Below the pieces are notes generated by a model. The model was not told where the DNA came from. It saw only the letters and a program-made list of their open reading frames with translations, and ran no database searches. Of a stretch of 64,000 bases of DNA, positions 41,126 to 49,889 are shown one piece after another. The position numbers and the translations under genes are program-made. Every line of letters begins with the position of its first letter. Position 1 is the first letter of the stretch. The DNA is from Limnovirga soli (GTDB lineage Bacteria; Bacteroidota; Bacteroidia; Chitinophagales; Chitinophagaceae), in assembly GCF_013106755.1 (NCBI RefSeq), contig NZ_WHPF01000011.1:1-64000 (forward strand), in the 5' to 3' direction.

Positions 41126-42172
41126 TTAGCTCTCCTGTTCAAAATACAATTTATAATAATGTTTGCCGCTCATTTCATCATAACCCTTTTCTACCAGGTC
41201 TCTACGGCCATGAATATAAATATGAAAATTTTTATCCAGCTTTAGCACGGTTTTAAAAACCTTGGCCTGTTTTTTAACTGCTGCCAGATTGATATCAAAT
41301 TCATTTTCTATGGTAAAGTTTTTAGCGGTTTCGTAGGTTTGTTTATACTCCATAAAGCTGTCAACCACTTCGGTGTGGTGCAAAATTTCTTTGGTAAATT
41401 CATCCATACTAAACTGCTCTTTGGTTTTAAAATAGTCCATAGAGCGGTTTAACAAATCAATTTGCTCGCTTTTATTTACTTCAAATTTTTCGGCATATTC
41501 ATTGGTTATAAACTGTTTGCATAACCCCAGGTATTTATCGGTATTATGATAACTATCTGCATAGGGAGTAACCTGTAAAAATTCATTTACCCAATATTGC
41601 GCATCGTTTTGTTTGTTGGTGGCATCAACCACACAAACATGATATCCCTGCCCTTTATTTTTTCTAAAAATCAGGCAGCCCTTATCAACCTTATTAATAT
41701 TAATGCCTTCTTCCTGAATTACTTCCCAGCTTTGGCCGTGCTGAAATACCTTTAAAAATGTTTCTTTGGTTTCGCTTTTAAAAATACCCAGCGCCTGTAC
41801 ATACTCGTTACCAAAGGGCACCTGATCGAACAAAGCAATATACATTTCGCCTTCTTTTACTTTTACATGGGTGCTTTTGGTATATAAAAAATGGGCCAGC
41901 AAAGCGGTATTAGGCACAAAACTGTCTGGTTTTTCAAAAATGGCCGAAGCATAGGTATATACTTCGTTCATATTTACATCGCTTAAATGGGTAAAATGGT
42001 ATTGCTCATGCTCGTTAAACGCACCCAAAAAATATTTGGTTAACAGTTTTTGAACATCGGTATCGTTTAACGATAAGGTGTTTGCCGATAATTTTAATTC
42101 CTCGCCACGGGTGGGATTGCCCACTTTGTGTACCATTACTTCTTTTAAAACAACGCTGTCTATCCCTGTCAT
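41126..42172 (-). CDS. Nucleoid-associated protein (NdpA/YejK-like)
   Basis: 348 aa, similar in size to enterobacterial YejK (about 335). The N-terminal VVLKEVMVHKVGNPTRGEELKLS and central FLGAFNEHEQYHF and LLAHFLYTKSTHV fit the family, as does the C-terminal KLDKNFHIYIHGRRDLVEKGYDE. NdpA proteins associate with the nucleoid; the molecular role is not settled. No HTH is obvious. A 498-bp divergent gap separates it from the DEAD-box helicase. Confidence 0.85.
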   Translation of the reverse strand: MTGIDSVVLKEVMVHKVGNPTRGEELKLSANTLSLNDTDVQKLLTKYFLGAFNEHEQYHFTHLSDVNMNEVYTYASAIFEKPDSFVPNTALLAHFLYTKSTHVKVKEGEMYIALFDQVPFGNEYVQALGIFKSETKETFLKVFQHGQSWEVIQEEGININKVDKGCLIFRKNKGQGYHVCVVDATNKQNDAQYWVNEFLQVTPYADSYHNTDKYLGLCKQFITNEYAEKFEVNKSEQIDLLNRSMDYFKTKEQFSMDEFTKEILHHTEVVDSFMEYKQTYETAKNFTIENEFDINLAAVKKQAKVFKTVLKLDKNFHIYIHGRRDLVEKGYDEMSGKHYYKLYFEQES

Positions 42173-42213
42173 AATGCCGCGAAGATAAGTTGCAGAATGT
42201 TTTGGTCACCAAC

Positions 42214-42279
42214 TGCCGGTACATTAATGCAGCTTTACTTGCCACGCTCGGTTCAGGGTTCCTCTTTATGGCATCAACC
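42214..42279 (-). repeat. Family B hairpin repeat, copy B4
   Basis: TGCCGGTA, then GCTTTACTTGC (the block shared with family A), core CACGCTCGGTTCAGGG and TGGCATC. TGCCA/TGGCA pair around it. Confidence 0.75.
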
Positions 42280-42365
42280 AAAATGTAGCGGTGCGGCGTA
42301 GCATAACCGTTTTACCGGAAACTCCATTTTGTTAATTACATAAAAGTTACAGTTGCCATTAGTTA

Positions 42366-42420
42366 CGGCAGTACAAGAGTGCGACGCAAGTAAAGCCCAA
42401 TAAATGAAATTTTGCCGGGT
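42366..42420 (+). repeat. Family A hairpin repeat, copy A12
   Basis: GTACAAGAGTGCGACGCAAG (42371-42390), TAAAGCCC and distal TTGCCGGGT. GGC/GCC flanks form a short stem. Confidence 0.78.
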
Positions 42421-42442
42421 CCAACATAGCATTTGCCCAAAG

Positions 42443-42577
42443 TATACCCTGCATTGGGTATATTATGTAACATCTTTCTGTAGCACCTTTATATAGTATT
42501 TATACTCCTTTCTACGGCCGTTTAAACTACTTAAAAGCACCATATAAAAGCTACCTGCAACGGTAGCTTTTTATAGT
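42443..42577 (+). ncRNA. Candidate small RNA ending in an orphan terminator
   Basis: A 7-bp hairpin TATACCC/GGGTATA (42443-42449, 42456-42462) is followed about 85 bp later by AAAGCTACC/GGTAGCTTT (42548-42556, 42563-42571) and a T-run. No ORF precedes this terminator on the plus strand. Transcription and function are unproven. Confidence 0.3.
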
Positions 42578-42669
42578 TTAAGGCCATAATTGGTAAATGA
42601 GGTAAAACCCACATTACGGGTTTATCATCTTATCTTTACGTATTACTTAAAAAATTAAGCATTTATATT

Positions 42670-43926
42670 TTGACATTTAAAGATTTTGGTTTTGATGAAA
42701 GGCTGCTGGAAGGAATTGAAGCTATGGGTTATGAGCAGGCCACCCCGGTACAGGAACAGGTAATACCTTCTATATTGGCCGGCAAGGATATTATCGCATC
42801 GGCACAAACAGGCACTGGCAAAACAGCCGCTTTTTTATTACCCGTATTAAACAAATTACTTACCGAGCCACACGAATCAAATCAGGTAAACGCCCTGATT
42901 ATTGTACCCACCCGTGAGCTGGCCATACAAATAGCCCAAACGCTGGAAGGCATTTCTTATTTTACTTCGGTAAGCTCTATCCCCGTTTATGGCGGAGGCG
43001 ATGGCAGTTTGTTTACAGCTGAGAAAAAAGCTTTATCCACCGGGGTAGACTTTGTTATTTGTACCCCCGGCCGTATGATTGCCCATTTAAATATGGGTTA
43101 TGTAAAACTGGCTGGTTTACGTTATCTTATTTTAGACGAGGCCGACCGTATGCTGGATATGGGCTTTCATGATGATATTGAAAAAATAATTTCGTTTTTA
43201 CCTAAAAAGCGCCAAAACCTCTTGTTCTCGGCAACCATGCCTTATAAAATGAGGGATTTGGCCCGTAAAATTCTTCATAACCCCGAGGAAATAAATATTG
43301 CCATTTCAAGGCCACCCGAGAAAATTGTGCAGGAAGCATTTGTGGTATACGAACCCCAAAAAATACCGCTGGTAAAACATGTTTTACAACAAAAAGAGTT
43401 TAATAGTGTGTTGATCTTTTGTTCTAAAAAGCAAAATGTAAAAGCCCTAACCCGCGAACTAAAAAGGGCCAAATTACCGGCCGAAGAAATACATTCAGAC
43501 TTGCTGCAGGAACAAAGAGAACAGGTGCTAATGGATTTTAAAAGTAAGCGATTACGCATTTTGGTGGCAACCGATCTTTTATCCCGTGGTATAGATATTG
43601 AAGATATAGACCTGGTAATAAATTTTGATGTACCAAACGATGGTGAAGATTATGTACACCGAATTGGCCGTACGGCGCGTGCTGCCAGCGAAGGCACAGC
43701 TTATACATTTATTATAGAAAAAGAGCAAAGCAAATTTGCCCGTATAGAGCAGCTGATTGGTAAAGAAGTACCCAAAGCAGTAGTACCCGAAGCACTGGGA
43801 CCAACACCTGCTTATTCACCAAGAACAGCCAGGTCGGGCAATTCACCACAAAACCGCAGATATGGCGGTGGTAAACCAAAACATGGTAATAACCGGCCAA
43901 GACCAAATAATAACAGGCCACAATAA
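42670..43926 (+). CDS. DEAD-box RNA helicase (RhlE-like)
   Basis: 418 aa starting at TTG (42670-42672); the family N-terminus M-T-F-K-D-F-G-F directly follows and no ATG is in range, so TTG is the real start. Motifs in order: Q-motif PVQEQVIPSIL, Walker A AQTGTGKTAAF (about 44-54), PTRELA, LDEADRM (about 162), SAT, RGIDIED and HRIGRTAR near 337. The C-terminal 50 residues are basic and Gly/Asn-rich (GGGKPKHGNNRPRPNN), as in RNA-binding RhlE tails. Likely functions are ribosome assembly and RNA turnover. Confidence 0.93.
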   Translation: MTFKDFGFDERLLEGIEAMGYEQATPVQEQVIPSILAGKDIIASAQTGTGKTAAFLLPVLNKLLTEPHESNQVNALIIVPTRELAIQIAQTLEGISYFTSVSSIPVYGGGDGSLFTAEKKALSTGVDFVICTPGRMIAHLNMGYVKLAGLRYLILDEADRMLDMGFHDDIEKIISFLPKKRQNLLFSATMPYKMRDLARKILHNPEEINIAISRPPEKIVQEAFVVYEPQKIPLVKHVLQQKEFNSVLIFCSKKQNVKALTRELKRAKLPAEEIHSDLLQEQREQVLMDFKSKRLRILVATDLLSRGIDIEDIDLVINFDVPNDGEDYVHRIGRTARAASEGTAYTFIIEKEQSKFARIEQLIGKEVPKAVVPEALGPTPAYSPRTARSGNSPQNRRYGGGKPKHGNNRPRPNNNRPQ

Positions 43927-43934
43927 TACATTTA

Positions 43935-43975
43935 AACAAAAAGGCCCTGCAAACTGCAGGGCCTTTTTGTTTGTT
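43935..43975. terminator. Bidirectional terminator between helicase and engB
   Basis: A stem of AACAAAAAGGCCCTGCA (43935-43951) with TGCAGGGCCTTTTTGTT (43955-43971), 17 bp, loop AAC, T-rich both ways. It serves the convergent helicase and engB genes. Confidence 0.9.
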
Positions 43976-43981
43976 TAGATG

Positions 43982-44596
43982 CTATGGTTTATTAGCTGCT
44001 TCTATGGCTTTATTGCATTCATCTATAAATTGTAAAATTTCGTCACGCCCTGTTTTCTTTTCGGCACTGGTAATAAACTGGCGGGGTAAAAACTGCCAGC
44101 TTTCTCTAAGTTTATCAGCAAAAGCTTTCACATTGCGCTCTACAACAGCTGGTTTTTCTTTATCAGCCTTTGTAAATACCAGTGTAAAAGGTATTTCCCA
44201 TTTACCCAGGTTATGTATAAACTCCAAATCATTGGCCTGGGGGCTATGGCGGGCATCAATTAGTATAAATACATTTACCAGGTTTTCGCGTTTACGCAAA
44301 TAATTTTCAATCATCTGTTCCCATTGGCGGCGCTGGCTTTGAGAAATTTTTGCATATCCATAGCCCGGCAAATCCACTATGTACCAGGATTTATTAATCA
44401 AAAAATGGTTAATTATTTTGGTTTTTCCCGGCGTAGCCGATGTTTTGGCCAGTTTTTCCCGATTACATAGCATATTAATAAGCGAGGATTTGCCCACATT
44501 ACTGCGGCCAATAAAAGCATATTCAGGCTTATCGGGCTTGGGGCAAGTTTCTACTGTTGGGCTCGATATAACATATAAAGCTTCTTTTATAATCAT
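43982..44596 (-). CDS. engB: Ribosome biogenesis GTPase EngB (YsxC/YihA)
   Basis: 204 aa from the ATG at 44596 (a TTG 6 bp upstream is not needed). G motifs: GRSNVGKSSLIN (G1, about 30-41), ATPGKT (G2), DLPGYGY (G3) and TKADKEK (G4). EngB helps mature the large ribosomal subunit. Length fits. A 14-bp hairpin lies 15 bp upstream of the start (44611-44649), in its 5' leader. It is convergent with the helicase across a shared terminator. Confidence 0.93.
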   Translation of the reverse strand: MIIKEALYVISSPTVETCPKPDKPEYAFIGRSNVGKSSLINMLCNREKLAKTSATPGKTKIINHFLINKSWYIVDLPGYGYAKISQSQRRQWEQMIENYLRKRENLVNVFILIDARHSPQANDLEFIHNLGKWEIPFTLVFTKADKEKPAVVERNVKAFADKLRESWQFLPRQFITSAEKKTGRDEILQFIDECNKAIEAANKP

Positions 44597-44610
44597 ATGC
44601 AAAGTAACAG

Positions 44611-44649
44611 AAAAGGGTTTACAGCTTTATCATTACTGTAAACCCTTTT
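44611..44649 (-). terminator. 14-bp hairpin between PPIase and engB
   Basis: AAAAGGGTTTACAG (44611-44624) and CTGTAAACCCTTTT (44636-44649) pair perfectly with an 11-nt loop. On the minus strand it is 3' of the PPIase gene and just 5' of engB, so it may be a terminator or part of the engB leader. Confidence 0.7.
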
Positions 44650-44677
44650 ACCCAATAGTTTCTTTAACCTTTATTTA

Positions 44678-44746
44678 CCCAGCCAAACAATACGCTTTAG
44701 CAACGCTTGCGTCGCACTCTTGTACTGCAACTGTTTATGCAGCTTT
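44678..44746 (-). repeat. Family A hairpin repeat, copy A13
   Basis: Distal ACCCAGCC, core GTCGCACTCTTGTAC (44711-44725), with TTGC (44707-44710) and GCAA (44727-44730) closing. It lies between engB and the PPIase gene. Confidence 0.78.
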
Positions 44747-44763
44747 AAAGGCAACAGTTGTAT

Positions 44764-46692
44764 TTATAGCGACTTTAAAACAGCATCATAAATTTTTACC
44801 GGATATTTCTTTTTAAGTTCGGTAATCCATTTTTGCTCCAATACCTGCTGATAATCATTAATTACCATACCACGTGCATCATCAAAATTACGTGGTGCAG
44901 TTTGCGGGTAAACATCAAATATATATACCAGGGTAAAAGCATCACCACTTTCATTTTGTTCAGGTAACGAAATAAACCCTTTTTGCATGGGTATGTTTTG
45001 TTTAACAGGCAATTGCCCGTTTTCAAACCGGCTACTATCTGCCGAAACACTATTGCTGTATCGGGCAATAATATTTCTCCAGTTACTGCTGTTAACACTA
45101 AGTTGCGCAGCAATACTATCTATCACTTCTTTTGTAATGGCAGATACTACTAATGCACCAATACCCGGCTGCCAGGTATAATTGGTTTTGTGTGCTGCAT
45201 AATATTTCTTTAACCCTACAGAATCCTGTGCTGCAAAAGTCCAAACATGTTTATCCATCACTGCAAATAAAAGATTGGCCTCATTAAATTCTGCTACCTG
45301 GCCGGCAATTGCTTTGTTATAATCTTCTATATGTTCCCTGTAATAGCTGCTGCAATTGCTTTTAATAAATTGCTGTAATAAATCGCTATAACTGCTTTGG
45401 TCATAAGATGCTCCGGTTTGTTTGGCTTCTGTTACATATTGCAGCCAATTGGCAACAGTAATATTTTGTTTTGTAAAAGAAAACAAAACTGTTTGCGGGG
45501 TAATATTTTTAAATGCTGCCAATGGTTTTCCTTTAACAAGTGAGCTATCTGTATAAGCCCATAAATTGGCAGCGGCATAATTACCAGCTTTAAAATTTGC
45601 TTGTTGCATCCATTGTTGTATCAGGGCATCTTTTGCTACAGCCAGGCGGTTATCCTGTTGCACTTTTTCCTGTATGGCTGATTTTGCAACCACATCGTTA
45701 TCATCTTTATTTACCGGGCTAATGCTTATAAGTTTAATAATGTTATAACCATAGGCTGTTGTAAATGGCAGGCTTATATCGCCCGGTTTAGCCAAAGCAA
45801 ATACCTGATTTTCAAAATCGGCATTGTACTGGCCTACACCTACTTCAGTAATATTTGAGGCTTCGTAATTGCTAATGGGGGCACTATATTTTTGTAAAAG
45901 CGTTTCAAAGGAAGCGCTATTGTTTAATTGCGTATAAATTGAATCTGCCAGTAACGCTACCGCTTTTTTCTCGGTACTATCAAAGCTTTCGGGTGTAGCC
46001 AATAATATTTGCTGAATTTTTCTTTTTCCTATCGCTGGTCTTTCGCTTACATTCTTAAAAATATGATACCCGATATTGCTTTTATAAATTGCAGAATAAG
46101 TACCCGGCTGTAAATGGTATACTACATTTTCAATACCATATGGCAGGGTAAAAACTGTTATATATCCAATAAGTCCTTTGGTTTGTTTAGTATAATCATC
46201 TCCTGAAAAACTAGCAGCAGCTTCTTCAAAACTTTTACCACTTTCCAATGCTGCCTGTGCCAGTTTTATTTGGGTATAAGCAGCTGAAGAATCCTGGCCC
46301 GGCTGTACGGCAACAAAAACATGCGCCAGCAAAATATCTTTCTGGCTGCGATTAAATGCTTCTTCAACAAGGCCATTAAAATCGGCCTGTTCATTAATAA
46401 AGTTATCAGTTAACTGTGCCCTGAAATTATCCGACTCCAGTTTGTACAAAGAGCTTTTATGCAGATTTTCATCTTTGGCAGCCTGTATTTTTAATTTAAA
46501 ATTGATATACATATCCAGGTACTCTTTTAATTTTTGAGTCCTGCCCCCGGTAGTATCAGGGTTTTTATTAAAAGCCTGTAGAAATTCTGTTTTATTTACA
46601 GCTTTTGCGCCATAGGTAAACAGGGTTTGGCTGCTGACTGCATTACAATACAACACTGCTGTAGTAAGTACAGCTATACATTGCTTAATCAT
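44764..46692 (-). CDS. SurA-like peptidylprolyl isomerase (two parvulin domains)
   Basis: 642 aa. A signal peptide (1-21, ending SSQ) precedes a SurA-like N-terminal helical region (about 25-110), a first PpiC domain (about 112-235: LLAHVFVAVQPG, KGLIGYITVFTLP, SNIGYHIFKN) and a second (about 240-340: KIQQILLATPE, YNADFENQVFALAKPGDIS, YGYNIIKL). The long C-terminal half is typical of Bacteroidetes members. Predicted role: periplasmic chaperone for outer-membrane proteins. It starts 10 bp after the thioredoxin-like gene. Confidence 0.88.
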   Translation of the reverse strand: MIKQCIAVLTTAVLYCNAVSSQTLFTYGAKAVNKTEFLQAFNKNPDTTGGRTQKLKEYLDMYINFKLKIQAAKDENLHKSSLYKLESDNFRAQLTDNFINEQADFNGLVEEAFNRSQKDILLAHVFVAVQPGQDSSAAYTQIKLAQAALESGKSFEEAAASFSGDDYTKQTKGLIGYITVFTLPYGIENVVYHLQPGTYSAIYKSNIGYHIFKNVSERPAIGKRKIQQILLATPESFDSTEKKAVALLADSIYTQLNNSASFETLLQKYSAPISNYEASNITEVGVGQYNADFENQVFALAKPGDISLPFTTAYGYNIIKLISISPVNKDDNDVVAKSAIQEKVQQDNRLAVAKDALIQQWMQQANFKAGNYAAANLWAYTDSSLVKGKPLAAFKNITPQTVLFSFTKQNITVANWLQYVTEAKQTGASYDQSSYSDLLQQFIKSNCSSYYREHIEDYNKAIAGQVAEFNEANLLFAVMDKHVWTFAAQDSVGLKKYYAAHKTNYTWQPGIGALVVSAITKEVIDSIAAQLSVNSSNWRNIIARYSNSVSADSSRFENGQLPVKQNIPMQKGFISLPEQNESGDAFTLVYIFDVYPQTAPRNFDDARGMVINDYQQVLEQKWITELKKKYPVKIYDAVLKSL

Positions 46693-46701
46693 ATTAATTT
46701 T

Positions 46702-48207
46702 TTAATTGGTAGTTTTCTTATTGGTGAGTTTCAGTTTGGCTTCAATTAATGCATCATATTGGTCTATGCTTAGCTTTTTGGCAATAATTTGTTTATCAGC
46801 ATCCAGCAAGTACATGGTAGGTGTTTGATACACATCATACAATTGCCTGTAATTGGCACGGCCGGCTTTTTCATCTGCTGTTCTTTCTTCTTTGGTTTGC
46901 CATACATGGTGCCAGTTATCCAGATGGTAATCCTGAATAAATTTTTTCCATTCTTCTAATGTATTTTCATTGGTGTTTACTGAGTATACTGCTACACCCA
47001 ATGCCTTCCATTTGGCTTTATAAATAGAATCGACCAGGGGTATTTCTGTTTTACAATGGCCGCAGGTGGGATCCCAGAAAGCAACAAAAGTAAATGGCGC
47101 TTTAATACTGTAAAGCGATACCACTTTACCCTGCATATCTTTTAAATCCAACTGTGGTGCAGGCAAATTAAGCTGATTGGCCATAAGGCTGTATGCCCTG
47201 TCGAATATGTATTTGCGCTGTTTTTCATTTAGCCATAAAGTATCACCTTTCGAAAAATAATTATCAAATAAAAACAGGAATACCTTATCCTGCCCCATAA
47301 TGGCAGGGTTAATATATTTATCGGTAAACTTACCCAGTAAAAAATGGTGAATCTCTTTTCCGCCGCGTGAAGAGAGCATCATATAATTTACCTCTTTTAT
47401 TACCGAATCAGGCTCCTGAGAAACATAGTTTTTATAATAATCATCCAGTTTGGGGTCAAAGAATGGCGTACGCACAAGGCTGTTATCACTAAAGTTTACA
47501 TTGTCCCAAAAATGCTCTTTCATATATTGCCAGGCAGCCAGCGAGTCGCGGGTGCCATCTTGTTTTAATGGCCATGTTTTTATTTCAGGCACTTTTAGTG
47601 TTTGAAAAAAGCTAGCTACCATCGATTCGGGGTAATTATCAATCAGGCTTTGTCTGTAATCGTTTAATGCTTTGTTTAGTGCTTTTTGTTTACTATCAAT
47701 GGCAGCAGAATCTGCAGCTGTTTTTGCGTTGGCCATCAGGCTGCGTTGTTCATTAAGCTGTGGTGTAATTTTAGTAAGATAGCGGGTATAACCGGCAAAA
47801 ATTTCATTTTCCGGCGAGCCGGCAATGGCAAGATTTTCCAGATGTGCGCTATCAGCAATAACAGAAAAATGTTGTGTTTTATCAATCAATATTTCAAATA
47901 ATAAGGTGTGCGAAGGAGAAACAAAAAAATAAATGCCTTCATATAATTTTTTATTGCCTTTATAAGTGCCTTTGCTGTTATTATCAAACCAGGCACTATC
48001 TACCAGTATTTTATTTTTACTATAATAGGTACCCAGGTAAATCCAGCAGTTTTTCAATGGTTTAATTACTACATCAAGCTGGTAACTATCATCTGCTGCA
48101 ATTTTGGGTTGGGTAGCCGGCTTGGCGGGTGTTTTTTGCACAGTGGTTTGTGCAGCACCTGCATACTGCATGCAAACGGCTATCAAAAAAATGTATAATG
48201 CTCTCAT
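46702..48207 (-). CDS. Thioredoxin/TlpA-like periplasmic protein with DUF5106-type N-terminal
   Basis: 501 aa from the ATG at 48207, which gives a signal peptide (MRALYIFLIAVCMQYAGAAQ); the longer frame to 48300 has no such signal. The N-terminal 340 residues are a DUF4369/DUF5106-like region with GTYYSKNKILVDSAWFD and IAGSPENEIF. The C-terminal thioredoxin fold (about 350-490) carries the redox motif CGHC in FWDPTCGHCKTEIP near 390. Probable role: thiol-disulfide exchange in the periplasm. It forms a unit with the downstream PPIase gene (9 bp apart), fitting a protein-folding role. Confidence 0.88.
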   Translation of the reverse strand: MRALYIFLIAVCMQYAGAAQTTVQKTPAKPATQPKIAADDSYQLDVVIKPLKNCWIYLGTYYSKNKILVDSAWFDNNSKGTYKGNKKLYEGIYFFVSPSHTLLFEILIDKTQHFSVIADSAHLENLAIAGSPENEIFAGYTRYLTKITPQLNEQRSLMANAKTAADSAAIDSKQKALNKALNDYRQSLIDNYPESMVASFFQTLKVPEIKTWPLKQDGTRDSLAAWQYMKEHFWDNVNFSDNSLVRTPFFDPKLDDYYKNYVSQEPDSVIKEVNYMMLSSRGGKEIHHFLLGKFTDKYINPAIMGQDKVFLFLFDNYFSKGDTLWLNEKQRKYIFDRAYSLMANQLNLPAPQLDLKDMQGKVVSLYSIKAPFTFVAFWDPTCGHCKTEIPLVDSIYKAKWKALGVAVYSVNTNENTLEEWKKFIQDYHLDNWHHVWQTKEERTADEKAGRANYRQLYDVYQTPTMYLLDADKQIIAKKLSIDQYDALIEAKLKLTNKKTTN

Positions 48208-48324
48208 GGTATTGCCTATTAAAACGTAAATATATTCAAATAGAATATTGCGCTTGTTAAACCTGTGTAAAAGAATTGTGTTTATTGGCAGTTTAGCCAT
48301 TTAATGTAATGCCTTTTTTAGGTA

Positions 48325-48380
48325 AGCCGGCAGTATAACTTTAGTGATGCATCCGTTGCGTCGCACACTGCGGGGTACCG
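48325..48380 (-). repeat. Family A hairpin repeat, copy A14 (partial core)
   Basis: GCCGGC, then GATGCATCCGTTGC and GTCGCACACTGCGG; the right half of the core diverges. Confidence 0.7.
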
Positions 48381-48466
48381 TTCTTTACCCGGCTATAATT
48401 GTTACCGGCATTATGTTTTAGGTAAAAAGTAACTGCCCAAACACACAACACATAAGCAGTTGTTTA

Positions 48467-48538
48467 ATGCTGCATAGTATTACCTGCCGCACAAGAGTGC
48501 GACGCAAGTGCAGCATCATAGCCATTTTGATGCCGGGC
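48467..48538 (+). repeat. Family A hairpin repeat, copy A15
   Basis: ATGCTGCA (48467-48474) and TGCAGCAT (48509-48516) form a perfect 8-bp stem around the core ACAAGAGTGCGACGCAAG. GCTGCATAGTATTACC precedes and TGCCGGGCC follows. Confidence 0.82.
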
Positions 48539-48791
48539 CAATACCATTTTATGGCATACTATTTTCCATTATTACTGCGTTTTCGTGGTAAGATCATTTG
48601 TAAACTGCAGTTTATGGGTTATCTTAACAAACAAATTGATTTGCAAAAACAAGGGCATTGGACAAATAATGTTGTTAATTCCACCTGGCACTAAAAAAAT
48701 TGGTGGTATTCACTTTGTTATTTCGGTTTATTTACGTCAATTTTGCAGGCACTCAACAAATTTTATCTAAACACAGGAATCCTTCAATATA

Positions 48792-49817
48792 ATGGGCATT
48801 TTTAATTTTTTCACGCAGGAAATTGCGATGGATTTGGGTACTGCAAATACCCTCATCATACATAACGACGAAATAGTAGTAAACGAGCCATCCATTGTGG
48901 CATTAAATAGAAATAATTTAAAAGAAGTACTGGCTGTGGGTAAACGTGCATTAATGATGCACGAAAAAACACACGAAAGCATAAGAACCATACGCCCATT
49001 AAAAGACGGAGTAATTGCCGATTTTAATGCCGCCGAACTAATGATTAGGGAAATGATAAAGATGATTTACCCTAAAAAACCATTATTCCCACCCAGCTGG
49101 CGTATGATGATTTGTATACCCTCTTCTATTACCGAGGTAGAAAAACGTGCTGTACGCGATAGTGCCGAACAAGCCGGCGCCAAAGAAGTGTACCTGTTGC
49201 ACGAGCCTATGGCAGCAGCGTTGGGTATTGGTATTGATGTAGAAGAGCCCGTTGGTAACATGATTATTGATATTGGCGGTGGTACCACCGGTATTACCGT
49301 AATTGCCCTGGCTGGTATAGTGTGCGATCAATCTATACGTATTGCCGGTGACGAGTTTACGGCCGATATTATGGAAGCCCTGCGCCGTTACCATTCATTA
49401 TTAATTGGTGAAAGAACAGCAGAACAAATTAAAATACAAATTGGGGCTGCCATGAAAGACCTGGAAACCCCGCCAGACGATCTTCCTGTAAATGGAAGAG
49501 ACCTGGTTACCGGTATTCCTAAACAAATTATGGTAAGCTACCAGGAAGTAGCCGAAGCATTGGATAAATCTATTTTTAAAATTGAAGAAGCCATTTTAAA
49601 AGCACTGGAAACCACACCACCCGAACTGGCTTCTGATATTTACCGCCGTGGCCTTTACTTAACCGGTGGCGGTGCCTTGCTGCGTGGACTTGATAAACGC
49701 CTTAGCCAAAAAATTAAATTACCGGTACATGTGGCAGACGATCCACTAAAAAGTGTGGTACGTGGCACTGGCCTTGCACTTAAAAATTATCTTCGTTATC
49801 CTTTTATTATGCGATAA
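48792..49817 (+). CDS. mreB: Rod shape-determining actin MreB
   Basis: 341 aa. Actin-like ATPase: phosphate-1 motif AMDLGTANTLI (12-22), phosphate-2 MIIDIGGGTTGITVIAL (about 158-174) and adenosine motif YLTGGGALLRGLDKRL (about 289). An amphipathic N-terminus MGIFNFF fits membrane attachment. It directs cell-wall elongation. First gene of mreBCD. Confidence 0.96.
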   Translation: MGIFNFFTQEIAMDLGTANTLIIHNDEIVVNEPSIVALNRNNLKEVLAVGKRALMMHEKTHESIRTIRPLKDGVIADFNAAELMIREMIKMIYPKKPLFPPSWRMMICIPSSITEVEKRAVRDSAEQAGAKEVYLLHEPMAAALGIGIDVEEPVGNMIIDIGGGTTGITVIALAGIVCDQSIRIAGDEFTADIMEALRRYHSLLIGERTAEQIKIQIGAAMKDLETPPDDLPVNGRDLVTGIPKQIMVSYQEVAEALDKSIFKIEEAILKALETTPPELASDIYRRGLYLTGGGALLRGLDKRLSQKIKLPVHVADDPLKSVVRGTGLALKNYLRYPFIMR

Positions 49818-49889
49818 ATCTTTGTTTACTGCCGTCCACCCTTATTGTTAGCAGGCAGCGGCAGTAAACATGCAACCGGTAACATATCT

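Larger units (their letters stand above)
42173..42669. other. Divergent gap with two repeats and an orphan hairpin pair
   Basis: 497 bp. It contains family B copy 42214-42279, family A copy 42366-42420, a hairpin at 42443-42462 and a terminator-like hairpin at 42547-42577 that belongs to no protein gene. A near-consensus box TATCTTTA lies at 42631-42638. Confidence 0.6.
48208..48791. other. Divergent gap before mreB with an inverted repeat pair
   Basis: 584 bp, the second longest gap in the window after 1-662. It holds family A copies at 48325-48380 and 48467-48538 in opposite orientation, about 85 bp apart. A short frame across the second copy is not a gene. No exact TAnnTTTG box was found for mreB. 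Confidence 0.55.

Noticed and set aside
48467-48694. 75-aa open frame on plus before mreB
   Set aside because: It begins inside family A copy A15 and has no domain.
49845-49889. TTG start for mreC at 49845
   Set aside because: The first 15 residues (LAGSGSKHATGNIS) do not fit the family; the GTG at 49890 gives the usual RNIFLFIRR beginning.
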